64,000 nucleotides of DNA, taken from the NCBI GenBank assembly GCA_017519965.1, contig JAFWRK010000071.1, forward strand, positions 1 through 64,000, given 5' to 3'. Made by a program: the position numbers and the translations under genes. A model generated the notes under the pieces. It did not search any database, was not told the origin of the DNA, and was given only the letters and a program-made list of their open reading frames with translations. Each line of letters begins with the position of its first letter. The stretch's first letter is position 1. This DNA comes from Bacilli bacterium (GTDB taxonomy: Bacteria > Bacillota_I > Bacilli_A > RF39 > UBA660). This document shows positions 42,184-50,743 of the stretch, piece by piece.

Positions 42184-42750
42184 ATGGATAGAAGAATAAA
42201 ATATACTAAAAAAGTAATAAAAGAATCATTTTTTGAATTACTAGAAGAAAAGGATATAACAAAGGTAACTGTATCTGAATTATGTGAAAAAGCTGATATA
42301 AATAGAGCCACCTTCTATAGATACTATATCGATATATTTGATTTATTAGAAAAAATAAAAGAAGAATTCGTAAAAGAAATACAAGATTCATATAAAGATT
42401 TCACTTCAGAACAAAAAGCATTATATGATTATGTATTAGCTCTTCTACAAGTATGCTCAAATAATAAAAAATTAGTAAAAATTCTATTTAGTACAAAACA
42501 AAGTAATTACTTTCTAGATGAAATATTACAAGATGCATACGAAAGATGCAAAGCTAGATGGGAAAAAGATATTAAAGATATAAAAGAAGAAGATGAAGAG
42601 TACGCTACTGTATTTATATTTAATGGAACCCTAGGAATTGTTAATTATTGGATACAAAATAACTTCGATAAAGATATCGAAGAAGTTGCTAGATCAGTAA
42701 TAGAATTAAGCTATTATGGAACAAATAAATTTATATATAATCAAAAATAA
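42184..42750 (+). CDS. TetR/AcrR-family transcriptional regulator
   Basis: 188 residues from ATG 42184 (GGGAGGCG before). The N-terminal helix-turn-helix is typical: KYTKKVIKESFFELLEEKDITKVTVSELCEKADINRATFYRYYIDI read as consecutive helices. The C-terminal ligand domain is helical, with LYDYVLALLQVCSNN and a TetR_C_7-like end. It probably represses or senses acyl-CoA or related ligands for the divergent synthetase gene (inference from gene arrangement). It shares a bidirectional terminator with the convergent gene. Confidence 0.88.
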   Translation: MDRRIKYTKKVIKESFFELLEEKDITKVTVSELCEKADINRATFYRYYIDIFDLLEKIKEEFVKEIQDSYKDFTSEQKALYDYVLALLQVCSNNKKLVKILFSTKQSNYFLDEILQDAYERCKARWEKDIKDIKEEDEEYATVFIFNGTLGIVNYWIQNNFDKDIEEVARSVIELSYYGTNKFIYNQK

Positions 42751-42751
42751 A

Positions 42752-42776
42752 AAGAATTCTATTATTTAGAATTCTT
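42752..42776. terminator. Bidirectional terminator between TetR and 42762 genes
   Basis: AAGAATTCTA (42752-42761), loop TTATT, TAGAATTCTT (42767-42776), with A/T tracts on both sides. Confidence 0.75.
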
Positions 42777-43133
42777 ATTTTTAAAATCTACATATAAAAC
42801 ATTATTATCTCGTTTTAATATTTTACTTTTATTTATAGTTTTTTTCTTTTCTTTCATTTTGTCATAAACAATTGAATCCATTTGACATCTTATTAATATT
42901 GAGTCAACTTGAAATATAGATGCTAAATAATCTATATATGGATTATTATATTGAGCATCTTCAATATCACTAAAAAATTTCTCACATTCTTTAATTAATA
43001 AATGTTTTGGTACTAATAGATTTAAAGCAGATATGTCAGCATTTAAATCTTTCTTTTCTTCTTCAGTTAAATTATTAACATCAATTAGTCCCTTAGTATA
43101 ACTTATTAATAATTTATATGGATTTCTTTTCAT
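42762..43133 (-). CDS. ImmA/IrrE-like remnant or variant without HExxH
   Basis: 123 residues. The stretch ADISALNLLVPKHLLIKECEK, followed by YIDYLASIFQVDSILIRCQM, aligns with the part of ImmA/IrrE metallopeptidases that follows the zinc site (EREANxFAAELLMP...LAxxFxVSxxAMxxRL). The preceding HEIGH zinc motif is absent; only about 30 other residues precede. So it is either an eroded gene or a non-catalytic binding protein. The tail is Lys-rich. Has its own promoter at 43171-43199. No phage regulator or ICE gene is adjacent. Confidence 0.55.
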   Translation of the reverse strand: MKRNPYKLLISYTKGLIDVNNLTEEEKKDLNADISALNLLVPKHLLIKECEKFFSDIEDAQYNNPYIDYLASIFQVDSILIRCQMDSIVYDKMKEKKKTINKSKILKRDNNVLYVDFKNKNSK

Positions 43134-43170
43134 ACAGCCACCAATCCCCTCTTCTTATAAAACCACACAT

Positions 43171-43199
43171 ATTATACCACAAATCTATAAAAAAATCAA
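43171..43199 (-). promoter_or_regulatory. Promoter of the 42762 gene
   Basis: Minus strand TTGATT (43199-43194), 17 bases, TGG-TATAAT (43176-43171). Confidence 0.65.
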
Positions 43200-43205
43200 T
43201 TTTTA

Positions 43206-43214
43206 TGTTATACT
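43206..43214 (+). promoter_or_regulatory. Extended -10 promoter for the 43242/43489 operon
   Basis: TGTTATACT followed 9 bases later by the GGAGGAG ribosome site region. It lies back to back with the minus-strand promoter at 43171-43199. Confidence 0.5.
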
Positions 43215-43241
43215 CAAAGTATAATAAGGAGGAGTAAATAT

Positions 43242-43484
43242 ATGAGAAAAAAAGAAAGAATAATTAAAATGCCAGAAAAGAAAGCATATTCTATCGGAGT
43301 TCTATTAAGCTTAGTATTTGCTATACTAACTACTTATTTTGGAATTGATACTCTAATAGATGCTGGATTAATGGCAGAAAAAGTAAAAACAGTAGACTTA
43401 ATTATAGTAGCTATACCAATTACATTCGTAGTATTCTTATGTTTTATCTTTGGATTTATATTAATTTGTACAGAAAAGGATTAA
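43242..43484 (+). CDS. Small two-helix membrane protein
   Basis: 80 residues. A basic start (RKKERIIKMPEKK) is followed by helices at about 18-38 and 52-75, a typical two-helix inner-membrane protein. GGAGGAG precedes the ATG. Four bases separate it from the 300-residue membrane protein, so they form an operon and possibly a complex. No family recognised. Confidence 0.55.
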   Translation: MRKKERIIKMPEKKAYSIGVLLSLVFAILTTYFGIDTLIDAGLMAEKVKTVDLIIVAIPITFVVFLCFIFGFILICTEKD

Positions 43485-43488
43485 AAAT

Positions 43489-44391
43489 ATGAATAAAGAA
43501 AAAAGAAAAATAAATTACATAAAAGTTATACTACTAATTGTATCATCCGTACTTGTAGCATTTTCAACAACAGGCCAAATTATAATTTCTTCAAGAGGAA
43601 GTGTTTCAATAATGCAATTTGAAAGTTTCTATCTATATATAGTAACTATAATTGCATCAATATATCTAATAATAAATAATAAAAATGCAAATATGCCAAT
43701 AATAATAAATCTATTGTCATATTTATATACATACTATTTGGTACATGAAACAATAAAAAGAGTTGTTGAAGTAAAAACAACATTAGGAATTTCATATTAC
43801 ATTTATATGATTTCATCTATTTTTGTATTATTATCTTTATTTTTTAATAATAAAGAAAAAGATTTAACAAAAGAAAATGAAGTAAATAATAATGTAGATA
43901 AAGAAATTGATAAGAATAACTTTTTATTTACAAACTTTCTAACAGGATTAAAAGGTATAGCATTGAATACAACTATATTATTAATAAATGATAATACAGA
44001 TAAAACTATAAATATGGTATATAAAGATATTAACAATGAAAATAATAACTTAAGTATAAAAATACCAATAGTTAATATCAAAGATATATCTTATATATCT
44101 AGAGTAAAAATGCAAAATACAAGTAAAAAAATAGAAGAAAATTCAACAAAAAGTGCACTCTTATCTGCAGCAATGTTCGGAGGTAGCCCACTACTACAAT
44201 TAGCAGGTACTACAGGACTTAATAATCTATTTAATTCATTATCAAATAATTATGAAAAGGTAAACTATAATTCATATTACGAGATTACAATTAATACAGT
44301 TATAAATAATATTGAAACAAAACTAATTTTTACAACAGATAATAATCCAGAAGAATTCATAAATTTAGTAAATAAAAACAAGAGCAGTTAA
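43489..44391 (+). CDS. Hypothetical membrane protein with large cytosolic domain
   Basis: 300 residues. Four helices lie in the first 125 residues, then an Asn/Glu/Lys-rich linker (KENEVNNNVDKEIDKN), then a soluble domain at 140-300 with repeated strands around TILLINDNTDKTINMVY and KIPIVNIKDISYISRVKMQN. The Gly-rich AMFGGSPLLQLAGTTGLNNLF could be a loop or amphipathic helix. The layout (membrane sensor plus PH-like or beta domain) is only descriptive. Second gene of a two-gene plus-strand operon with its own terminator. Confidence 0.5.
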   Translation: MNKEKRKINYIKVILLIVSSVLVAFSTTGQIIISSRGSVSIMQFESFYLYIVTIIASIYLIINNKNANMPIIINLLSYLYTYYLVHETIKRVVEVKTTLGISYYIYMISSIFVLLSLFFNNKEKDLTKENEVNNNVDKEIDKNNFLFTNFLTGLKGIALNTTILLINDNTDKTINMVYKDINNENNNLSIKIPIVNIKDISYISRVKMQNTSKKIEENSTKSALLSAAMFGGSPLLQLAGTTGLNNLFNSLSNNYEKVNYNSYYEITINTVINNIETKLIFTTDNNPEEFINLVNKNKSS

Positions 44392-44404
44392 ATAGCTCTT
44401 TTTT
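44380..44404 (+). terminator. Terminator of the plus-strand membrane operon
   Basis: AAGAGC (44380-44385) / GCTCTT (44395-44400) followed by TTTT. The gene's stop TAA lies in the loop. Confidence 0.7.
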
Positions 44405-44414
44405 ATTATAAAAA

Positions 44415-44434
44415 AAAGACTCTTACAAGTCTTT
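44415..44434 (-). terminator. Terminator of the tRNA pair
   Basis: AAAGACT (44415-44421) / AGTCTTT (44428-44434), then T8 on the minus strand, just downstream of the tRNA-Leu CCA end. Confidence 0.7.
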
Positions 44435-44444
44435 ATTTTTATAA

Positions 44445-44529
44445 TGGTGCGGGTAACAGGAGTTGAACCTGCAAGCCTTGCGGCACTAGATCCTAAGTCT
44501 AGCGCGTCTGCCAATTCCGCCATACCCGC
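44445..44529 (-). tRNA. tRNA-Leu(UAG), CCA encoded
   Basis: 85 nt including CCA. The 7-bp acceptor stem GCGGGTA pairs with TACCCGC, the anticodon loop CTTAGGA gives anticodon UAG, a long variable arm (about TGCCGCAAGGCTTG) is typical of class II tRNA-Leu, and the TTCAACT T-loop is present. It lies 7 bases after the CAU tRNA and shares its transcript. Confidence 0.95.
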
Positions 44530-44536
44530 AAAAAAA

Positions 44537-44613
44537 TGGTGGACCCTATAGGACTCGAACCTATGACCGCACGGTTATGAGCCGCGTGCTCTAACCAACT
44601 GAGCTAAGGGTCC
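44537..44613 (-). tRNA. tRNA with CAU anticodon, probably tRNA-Ile2
   Basis: 77 nt including CCA. Acceptor GGACCCT pairs with AGGGTCC; anticodon loop CTCATAA gives CAU. The GGACC...TTAGCTCAG body and GGCTCATAACC anticodon arm resemble Firmicute tRNA-Ile(CAU), whose C34 becomes lysidine through TilS, rather than elongator tRNA-Met, which in this group usually begins GGCGG. Elongator Met cannot be fully excluded. First of the two-tRNA transcript. Confidence 0.85.
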
Positions 44614-44687
44614 ACATATCAATGTATTCAAATCACATTGCTCTTTAATAATAACATATAATCCCTTAAAAAGTAAAGAGAAATATA

Positions 44688-44714
44688 AAAAAAATAGAGA
44701 ATAAATCCCTATTT
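44688..44714 (-). terminator. Terminator of the 44709 gene
   Basis: AAATAGAGA (44692-44700) / TCCCTATTT (44706-44714) with one mismatch, then T8 on the minus strand. The stop lies in the stem. Confidence 0.65.
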
Positions 44715-45140
44715 TCCTAATCTATTTAATAAATTAATCTTAAACATATCCTTTTCAGGATTTGTTTTAGAAATCATTACACCTTTATAAGTTGATAATT
44801 CAGCTCTATGACCCTCATCTAATATACCCTCTGGAGTAATATTAGTTAAAAGAATAATGTTTTTCTCAGTATAAACAGTATAATGAAGAGTTATTTCACC
44901 ATGAACTTTAGCAAATAATTCATCAGTAGGTAATTTTAACTCATAACTAACAGTTTTATCTTTTTCGTTTTTATTAGCAACAACACCTAAGAAATTACCC
45001 TTTCTTAATTCAGGATAATAATTAAATGTTAATTTTTTATAAGCTAACATATTATACTTTCTAACTGATCTTTCTTTTTTACGAAAGTCGTTTTCATCTA
45101 AATATTCAAATATAAAGGTATTCATCATATTATTTGTCAT
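44709..45140 (-). CDS. Hypothetical beta-rich cytosolic protein
   Basis: 143 residues from ATG 45140 (AAAGGGG upstream; the ATG ten codons earlier has no site). It starts TNNMMNTFIFEYLDENDFRKKERS and has strand pairs LTFNYYPELRKGNFLGVVANKN, VSYELKLPTDELF and ITLHYTVYTEKNIILLTNITPEGIL. No signal, membrane helix or known motif. It has a textbook promoter (TTGACA-17-TATAAT), so it is probably strongly expressed. Function unknown. Confidence 0.55.
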   Translation of the reverse strand: MTNNMMNTFIFEYLDENDFRKKERSVRKYNMLAYKKLTFNYYPELRKGNFLGVVANKNEKDKTVSYELKLPTDELFAKVHGEITLHYTVYTEKNIILLTNITPEGILDEGHRAELSTYKGVMISKTNPEKDMFKINLLNRLGK

Positions 45141-45207
45141 TATATTCAACCCCTTTAAATTAACCCCCATTGAGATACATCCCCTATTGTACCTTCAAAG
45201 TACTCAT

Positions 45208-45236
45208 ATTATATCATAAATACATTGAAATGTCAA
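45208..45236 (-). promoter_or_regulatory. Consensus promoter of the 44709 gene
   Basis: Minus strand TTGACA (45236-45231), 17-base spacer ending TGA, TATAAT (45213-45208). This is the best sigma-A match seen in the window. Confidence 0.85.
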
Positions 45237-45244
45237 CATTTAAA

Positions 45245-45270
45245 AGAAAAAGACCATTAGGTCTTTTTCT
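45245..45270 (-). terminator. Terminator of the serine-rich protein operon
   Basis: AGAAAAAGACC (45245-45255), loop ATTA, GGTCTTTTTCT (45260-45270). The stop codon of the 829-residue gene overlaps the stem. Confidence 0.8.
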
Positions 45271-47758
45271 ATTTTGTTAAAGTTTTAGCACTATCTGAAG
45301 AATCAGATTTTTCTAAGCTATTAATATATTCATCAACAATTTGTTCATTTGATTTTACAGGTTCTTCATATTCAATTATGTGTTGCTTTGGAGTATCTGT
45401 AGTCTTAGTTTCGGTTTTAGTCTCTGTTTTAGTTTCAGTCTTAGGAGCAGAGCTACTAGAACTACTGCTTTGTTTAGTTGTAGTTTTTACTTCCTCAGTA
45501 TAGAAACTTGATGAAGATGAACTACTTGAAGAACTAGAACTTGAACTAGATGAACTTGAACTACTTGAACTAGAACTACTTGAAGAACTTGAGCTAGATG
45601 AACTAGATGGTTTATTAGAAGATGAACTTGAACTATTATTAGATTGACTTGATTGATTACTTGAACTATTGCTTGATTGACTAGATTGGTTAGAACTACT
45701 TGATGTAGATTTAGCTTTCTTATCAAATTCAGCACCAGTCTTATTAGGATCAGGTAAATCTTTATTAGCATTTGTTCCATCTGTAGTAATATCCTTAACA
45801 GAATTATCTAAATTACCATTAGAATCAGAATGATTGTTATCAAAGTTAACATTATCACCTAAATCTTTTTCATTAACAGTTTGTCCATTGTTAATCTTTT
45901 CATTAGCTTTATTGATATTTTCTTGTAATTCTTTATTTGATTTTTCAACTTCTTTTTGATTAGCTTCAGCTTTCTTATCTTCTTCAGCTTGAATTTTCTT
46001 TCTGTTTTCTTCAGCTTCTTTTAATGCTTTTTCTTTATTAGCTTGATTTTCTTTTTCAATTTGTTTATTTACTTTTTCTTCAGCTGCTCTAACTTTTTCT
46101 TCGCTAGATTTTCTTACAGCTTCATTTCTATCATTTGTAGTTTCTTTAGTAGTTTCGGTTTTATAAGTAGTCTTAGACTCACTCCAAGATTTAGTATATG
46201 ATTTACCACCTTTAGAACTACTAGATGAACTACTTGATTTACCAGTAGATTCTTTAGTAATATTATCAAAACATTCTACTTGTTTATTAACCATATTCTT
46301 GAATGCATCTAATTGAGATAAATCTCTATGAGCATCATCAATAACATAGCTGTTTTTAGCAGTTAATTCAGAAATTTTTAAATCTCTAAATTGACTATAT
46401 AAAGGTAATTCTTCATTGCTATCACTCATTAAAAGAATTGTTTCAGCTCTTTCAAATTGTTCAACAGCTAAATTACATAAACCTAAATCATTAAAATAAT
46501 CAATAGCTTTATCAGATAAAGTATGATCAATATCTAAGTTTTGGAATAATATTTCAGAAGCAGCAACTATAGGAGTAACAGCTAATTTATAGCGAGTTAT
46601 CTCACTTCTAGCATCAGCATGTGAAATACCAACTTCTCTAATTTCATCAGAAATTGGGAAGTCCTTATGTAATTCATTATAGAATTTATTAACTAATTCA
46701 ATTTTTTCAGAACCAGTAGCTTCTTTAGCAGCTAAGAACATTTCATTATATTTCTTAACAAAAGCTTGACCTTCTTCAGAAACAACATATTTATAAGAAT
46801 CAACTTGCATATCACGAGTTTCTAAAACATAAGCACCCATTAATTGTAAAGTTGCATTTTTATAATATCCATCAAATTTAGAAGAATCTAATTCATAACC
46901 ATTGAATATAGCTTTTATTTCATCTCTTGTATAGTCATTATAAGCAAGTTGTAAAGCCATCATTTCATCCCAAGATAAAGCTGCTTTAACATTCTTACCT
47001 TGTTCTATAAAATGATTAGCAAAAGTAATATTGAAATAATCTAAATTATCACTCATCATTTTCATTGCTTTATGTTGAGCAGTACTCTTTGTACTAGATA
47101 ATAAAGTATTATAATCTTTTATTTCAGAAAAGTCTTTATAAGCAGTAGCATCATTTTGAGCTGTTACTGAATAACCAATATTGCTATCAGTCATTTGACC
47201 TTTCTTAGTATTCTTAGCTAAACATGAGAATATTCCAAAAGATACAACGAATGCAGTACCAGTAATTAATAAATTTCTAGCTAATTTACTTTTTCTAACT
47301 TTCTTAGCAGCTGTTTTAATTCCAGCAACTACTCTATTATCTTTCTTATCATCAAATTCTGGTTGATAAGAAACATTTTTATTTAAATAAGTATGATCTA
47401 CAGATTCATTAACATCAGTTTTACTATCAAGACTATTATTAATTTTATCTAAATTATTATTAATATTATCTAAAATAACTTTAGTATCTCTAGAATCAAC
47501 ATATTTATATGTATTATAGTTTTTAATAAAATCACTAGCTGATACTGCTTTAATTCTATTATTAATTCTTTCTTCTAAAGATAAACTTGTATTATTAGAC
47601 ATTTTTTCTTCAGCTAAAATAGAACTAATTGCACTATCAATATCTTGTTTATTTGATAATTCTTCTACAGAACCATCTTTGTAAAAAGCGTGAGTTTTAT
47701 CAACTAAAACACCATTTTCTAATGTTCTATAAAATATTAAATTTCTTACATCTTTCAT
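45269..47758 (-). CDS. Serine-rich surface protein with single membrane helix
   Basis: 829 residues. A 160-residue cytosolic N-terminus (MKDVRNLIFYRTLENG...) is followed by one helix at about 165-188, then an extracellular helical domain at 200-500. A Glu/Lys/Ala/Asn-rich coiled region comes next at 555-650, and then a Ser-rich tail containing an uninterrupted run of about 34 Ser (45507-45608). Last come KTETKTETKTETK repeats. The Ser run uses both AGY and TCN codons, so it is kept at protein level. Such tails are usually glycosylated wall-spanning stalks. The second serine-rich gene, at 47775, lies 16 bases upstream, so both are co-transcribed. Confidence 0.6.
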   Translation of the reverse strand: MKDVRNLIFYRTLENGVLVDKTHAFYKDGSVEELSNKQDIDSAISSILAEEKMSNNTSLSLEERINNRIKAVSASDFIKNYNTYKYVDSRDTKVILDNINNNLDKINNSLDSKTDVNESVDHTYLNKNVSYQPEFDDKKDNRVVAGIKTAAKKVRKSKLARNLLITGTAFVVSFGIFSCLAKNTKKGQMTDSNIGYSVTAQNDATAYKDFSEIKDYNTLLSSTKSTAQHKAMKMMSDNLDYFNITFANHFIEQGKNVKAALSWDEMMALQLAYNDYTRDEIKAIFNGYELDSSKFDGYYKNATLQLMGAYVLETRDMQVDSYKYVVSEEGQAFVKKYNEMFLAAKEATGSEKIELVNKFYNELHKDFPISDEIREVGISHADARSEITRYKLAVTPIVAASEILFQNLDIDHTLSDKAIDYFNDLGLCNLAVEQFERAETILLMSDSNEELPLYSQFRDLKISELTAKNSYVIDDAHRDLSQLDAFKNMVNKQVECFDNITKESTGKSSSSSSSSKGGKSYTKSWSESKTTYKTETTKETTNDRNEAVRKSSEEKVRAAEEKVNKQIEKENQANKEKALKEAEENRKKIQAEEDKKAEANQKEVEKSNKELQENINKANEKINNGQTVNEKDLGDNVNFDNNHSDSNGNLDNSVKDITTDGTNANKDLPDPNKTGAEFDKKAKSTSSSSNQSSQSSNSSSNQSSQSNNSSSSSSNKPSSSSSSSSSSSSSSSSSSSSSSSSSSSSSSSSSSFYTEEVKTTTKQSSSSSSSAPKTETKTETKTETKTTDTPKQHIIEYEEPVKSNEQIVDEYINSLEKSDSSDSAKTLTK

Positions 47759-47774
47759 TTAATTTACCCCCTTA

Positions 47775-49439
47775 TTACACAGCTTGCTTTCTTCCAGTAT
47801 ATGACCATCCAGCATTTAATAATGAAGTATCATTATATTTAGACCATTTAGTTCTTCTTGAACCTTCTTCAATTATTCTTCTAGTTTTTGTACTCTTATA
47901 ACATACAGTACCATATAAAGGTTCTTCACGTGTAGCTATTTCATTAACTGTAATAGTACTATAAATTGGTACTGTCTTAGTAGTATATGAAGCACATGAA
48001 GCAGTAACATCAATTGTACTACTTGAAGTAACTTTAGTAGTTGAATTAGATGTAGTTTCACCTGGAGTAACAACTTTAACTATTGATGAATTCATACCAC
48101 CATTAAATGTATATTTATCATAATAGTATTTAGGTAATGTTGTACAAGTTTCTTCACAATAACTATAATCAGCACCAGCAAATACATAATGTGTAGTAGC
48201 TGTATCTCTAGGTGGATTAGAATAACTTGCTCTACCAGCATAAGTCCAACTACATGTAGAACCACAAACATTAGATTGTGTTTGGTAACTAACATTATTA
48301 ATAGTAGTATAGTTTGTAGTAGTTGTTGTAGCATAAGTTGTATTATTAACAATTACATAATTATAACTTGAACAAGCTTTAACTTGATAAGAACCAGTTT
48401 GTCTAGTTATTTCTCTTGATCTTGTATATTTATTAGTATAAGTACCTATATTTTCTTTTCTATTATATAATTGTACTTTTCTAAGACATGTAAAATCATC
48501 ATCACTACAATTAACTTCTCTAGTATCACAACTAGTTTTAGACCAATCTGACCAATCTGTCCATTTAGATAACTTAGTACCTGTAGTTTTTTCATATTCA
48601 TAAATGTAAGCAATTTTTCCATCTGAACTACTTGAACTAGATGAACTAGAACTTGAGCTACTTGATGAACTAGAACTACTAGATGAACTAGAGCTTGAGC
48701 TAGAACTAGATGAACTAGAACTACTTGATGAACTAGAACTTGAGCTAGAACTAGATGAACTAGAACTACTTGATTTAGAACTAGATGAACTAGAACTTGA
48801 TTTTGATGATTTTGAAGATGAACTATTAGTTGAATAATCATCTTGTTTAGCAGGTCTTATTGTAATAACTGGAGAATAGTTATTAGCGTTTGAAGTAGTT
48901 TTACTTCCTTTTATTGCTATATTAGAATAATCTTTTTCACATACTGCACTCTTACAATATGTATAGCATCCTAAGTGAACTAAAATATAATCTTCATTTT
49001 CACTATCTTTTAAATTAACTTTTAAGATATATTCATCATCTGCTTTAGTTATTTTTACATAACTCTTATCAACGTCACAAGCTTTATTCTTTCCGTCAAT
49101 AAGTGGTGTAATGATTTTTTCTCCTATCATTGCACTTAGAGTCATAGTTTTAGACTCTCCTACTTCTGATGGTAATCTATCATCAGTAAAGTATGAAATT
49201 GCAGCTTCTTTCATTCTTTCAAGATTTTCTTGGAAGATTCTAGTACTAGAAACTGAAATTTGAGTTGAATTGTTATTTCCATTACTACCAGATTTATTAT
49301 TTTCTTTAACTATTGTAGTAGGTGTAATAAACTTAGGTAATAGCCAAATTAATAGAAACACAAAAATAATTATTAAAATAAGTTTTAATAAGAAATCTTT
49401 AAATGGAAATCCCTTATGTTCATATTCTTCTGTGTACAT
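47775..49439 (-). CDS. Second serine-rich surface protein with Cys-rich C-terminal domain
   Basis: About 554 residues from ATG 49439 (GGAGGGGG before). It has one helix near 20-42, an extracellular domain (60-190) with a Cys pair region (ACDVDKSY, GCYTYCKSAVCEKD), and a long Ser tract (coded around 48635-48835, several dozen Ser broken only by Lys). The C-terminal domain of about 260 residues is Cys/Tyr/Thr/Trp-rich (WTDWSDWSKTSCD resembling a thrombospondin-type repeat opening, CGSTCSWTYAGRAS). It is the first gene of the operon with the 829-residue protein. No enzyme motif. Confidence 0.6.
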   Translation of the reverse strand: MYTEEYEHKGFPFKDFLLKLILIIIFVFLLIWLLPKFITPTTIVKENNKSGSNGNNNSTQISVSSTRIFQENLERMKEAAISYFTDDRLPSEVGESKTMTLSAMIGEKIITPLIDGKNKACDVDKSYVKITKADDEYILKVNLKDSENEDYILVHLGCYTYCKSAVCEKDYSNIAIKGSKTTSNANNYSPVITIRPAKQDDYSTNSSSSKSSKSSSSSSSSKSSSSSSSSSSSSSSSSSSSSSSSSSSSSSSSSSSSSSSSSSSSSSSSSSSDGKIAYIYEYEKTTGTKLSKWTDWSDWSKTSCDTREVNCSDDDFTCLRKVQLYNRKENIGTYTNKYTRSREITRQTGSYQVKACSSYNYVIVNNTTYATTTTTNYTTINNVSYQTQSNVCGSTCSWTYAGRASYSNPPRDTATTHYVFAGADYSYCEETCTTLPKYYYDKYTFNGGMNSSIVKVVTPGETTSNSTTKVTSSSTIDVTASCASYTTKTVPIYSTITVNEIATREEPLYGTVCYKSTKTRRIIEEGSRRTKWSKYNDTSLLNAGWSYTGRKQAV

Positions 49440-49496
49440 AATATACCCCCTCCGACACATATATGTTTCCTATTTTAACATAATAAAAGACGAAAG

Positions 49497-49757
49497 TCAA
49501 ATTTTTTTCCTTAGTTTGACAATCGTCTGACCATCGTTAAAATTATCAATTTTGTATGTTTCAACATACTTATTTTTGCTTAAAACTTGCTGCGTCGTTT
49601 TTCTTAAAATACCAGTACCAATTCCATGAATAATTATTACTGTATCATTAGATAAATCATAATTATCTCTAACAAAATCATTAATTTGAATTCTTGCAAA
49701 ATCACTAGTTTCACCATGCAAATCTAAAGTAGGACAATTACTATATAATTTCATCAT
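49497..49757 (-). CDS. Stand-alone Smr-domain protein
   Basis: 86 residues. LDLHGETSDFARIQINDFV and HGIGTGILRKTTQQVL are the two Smr motifs (LDLHG and HGxGxGxLR), as in the C-terminal domain of MutS2, but with no MutS2 ATPase attached. Smr domains have nicking or RNA/DNA-binding activity. The first ATG overlaps the end of the PfkB gene (49741) by 17 bases. A probable ribosome-collision or DNA-recombination role is inferred from the family. Confidence 0.85.
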   Translation of the reverse strand: MMKLYSNCPTLDLHGETSDFARIQINDFVRDNYDLSNDTVIIIHGIGTGILRKTTQQVLSKNKYVETYKIDNFNDGQTIVKLRKKI

Positions 49758-50640
49758 ATTCCAATACTTCTTTTAACTCTGGAATTGAATATCTAGCACC
49801 AACTCTAGTAACAGATATTGCAGCTGTAATAGATGCATAACGTATTGTTTCTCTAAGAGTATAACCATTACTTATAAAATATGTAAATGCTCCATGAAAT
49901 ATATCTCCAGCACCAGTAGAATCAAGTGCTTTAACTTTAATACTAGGAATTACTTCATAACCTCCATCAATAAATGTAAAACTACCTTTATCTTCTAAAG
50001 TAATAATAACTTGATTATTAAAATAAGCAGATAATTCTTTATGACATTTAATTAAACCATCTAAATCATTAGCATTTAATTTAGTATTAGAAAACTCTTC
50101 AGCAAAATCTTTAGAACAAATTAAATATTTAACCATTTTACCTAAATGTCTAGTATCAGTATTAAGTCTACCAGCATCTAGTACACTAATCTTATCTTTT
50201 CCATTATGTCTTAATAATTCTTCAGCAGAATCAGGATGCTCTCCATCAATTAGAATAACATCACAATCTATATTTAATTCTCTATTTAATTTTCTAATTG
50301 GTTTATCTTTAGAAGATAAAATAGTACGAGAACCATTACTTCTATTTGCAATAATATAACTACTAGTAGTGTAATGATCTTCATGTTTTTCAAGTAAAGA
50401 AGTATCACATCCAACTTTTTCATATTCTTTAATTATTTGATCACCATAAAAATCATTCCCGATAACAGAAGCAATAGCTGTATCCATACCCCATTTAGCA
50501 AGTAAATAAGCACCATTAGCAGCAGGACCACCACCACACTCAATATGACCTTCTAATCGATATTTAATATTTTCAGTAGGATATTCATCCATTGGTAAAG
50601 TAGTATCATAAGTAGAATGACCCACACATACAACTTTCAT
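49741..50640 (-). CDS. PfkB-family carbohydrate kinase
   Basis: 299 residues. GHSTYDTTLPMDEYPTENIKY opens the fold, HIECGGGPAANGAYLLAKWG is the first PfkB signature, and KALDSTGAGDIFHGAFTYF is the second, with the catalytic Asp and anion hole GAGD. It transfers phosphate from ATP to a sugar or nucleoside, in the cytosol. The substrate is not evident. It overlaps the Smr gene by 17 bases. Confidence 0.9.
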   Translation of the reverse strand: MKVVCVGHSTYDTTLPMDEYPTENIKYRLEGHIECGGGPAANGAYLLAKWGMDTAIASVIGNDFYGDQIIKEYEKVGCDTSLLEKHEDHYTTSSYIIANRSNGSRTILSSKDKPIRKLNRELNIDCDVILIDGEHPDSAEELLRHNGKDKISVLDAGRLNTDTRHLGKMVKYLICSKDFAEEFSNTKLNANDLDGLIKCHKELSAYFNNQVIITLEDKGSFTFIDGGYEVIPSIKVKALDSTGAGDIFHGAFTYFISNGYTLRETIRYASITAAISVTRVGARYSIPELKEVLEYDEII

Positions 50641-50723
50641 AAGTTCACCCTCTCTATCAATAATACTATTATATCAAAAAAAGATTACAATTCCACCAAT
50701 TTTACTATAATAAAAATTAAAAA

Positions 50724-50743
50724 AGACACTATTTACAGTGTCT
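50724..50743 (-). terminator. Terminator overlapping the end of the 50729 gene
   Basis: AGACACT (50724-50730), ATTTAC, AGTGTCT (50737-50743), then T6 on the minus strand. The rising arm is coding sequence and the stop lies in the loop and arm. Confidence 0.75.

Noticed and set aside
42762..43133. Part of a prophage or ICE because of ImmA/IrrE similarity
   Set aside because: No integrase, repressor, structural or conjugation genes nearby; neighbours are ordinary chromosomal genes.
44445..44613. tRNA genes as integration (att) site
   Set aside because: No duplicated tRNA 3' end or integrase was found in the window.
45487..48841. Leu/Val/His-rich ORFs in other frames of the Ser tracts
   Set aside because: They arise from reading the repetitive Ser codons in shifted or opposite frames; no start signals or conserved composition.
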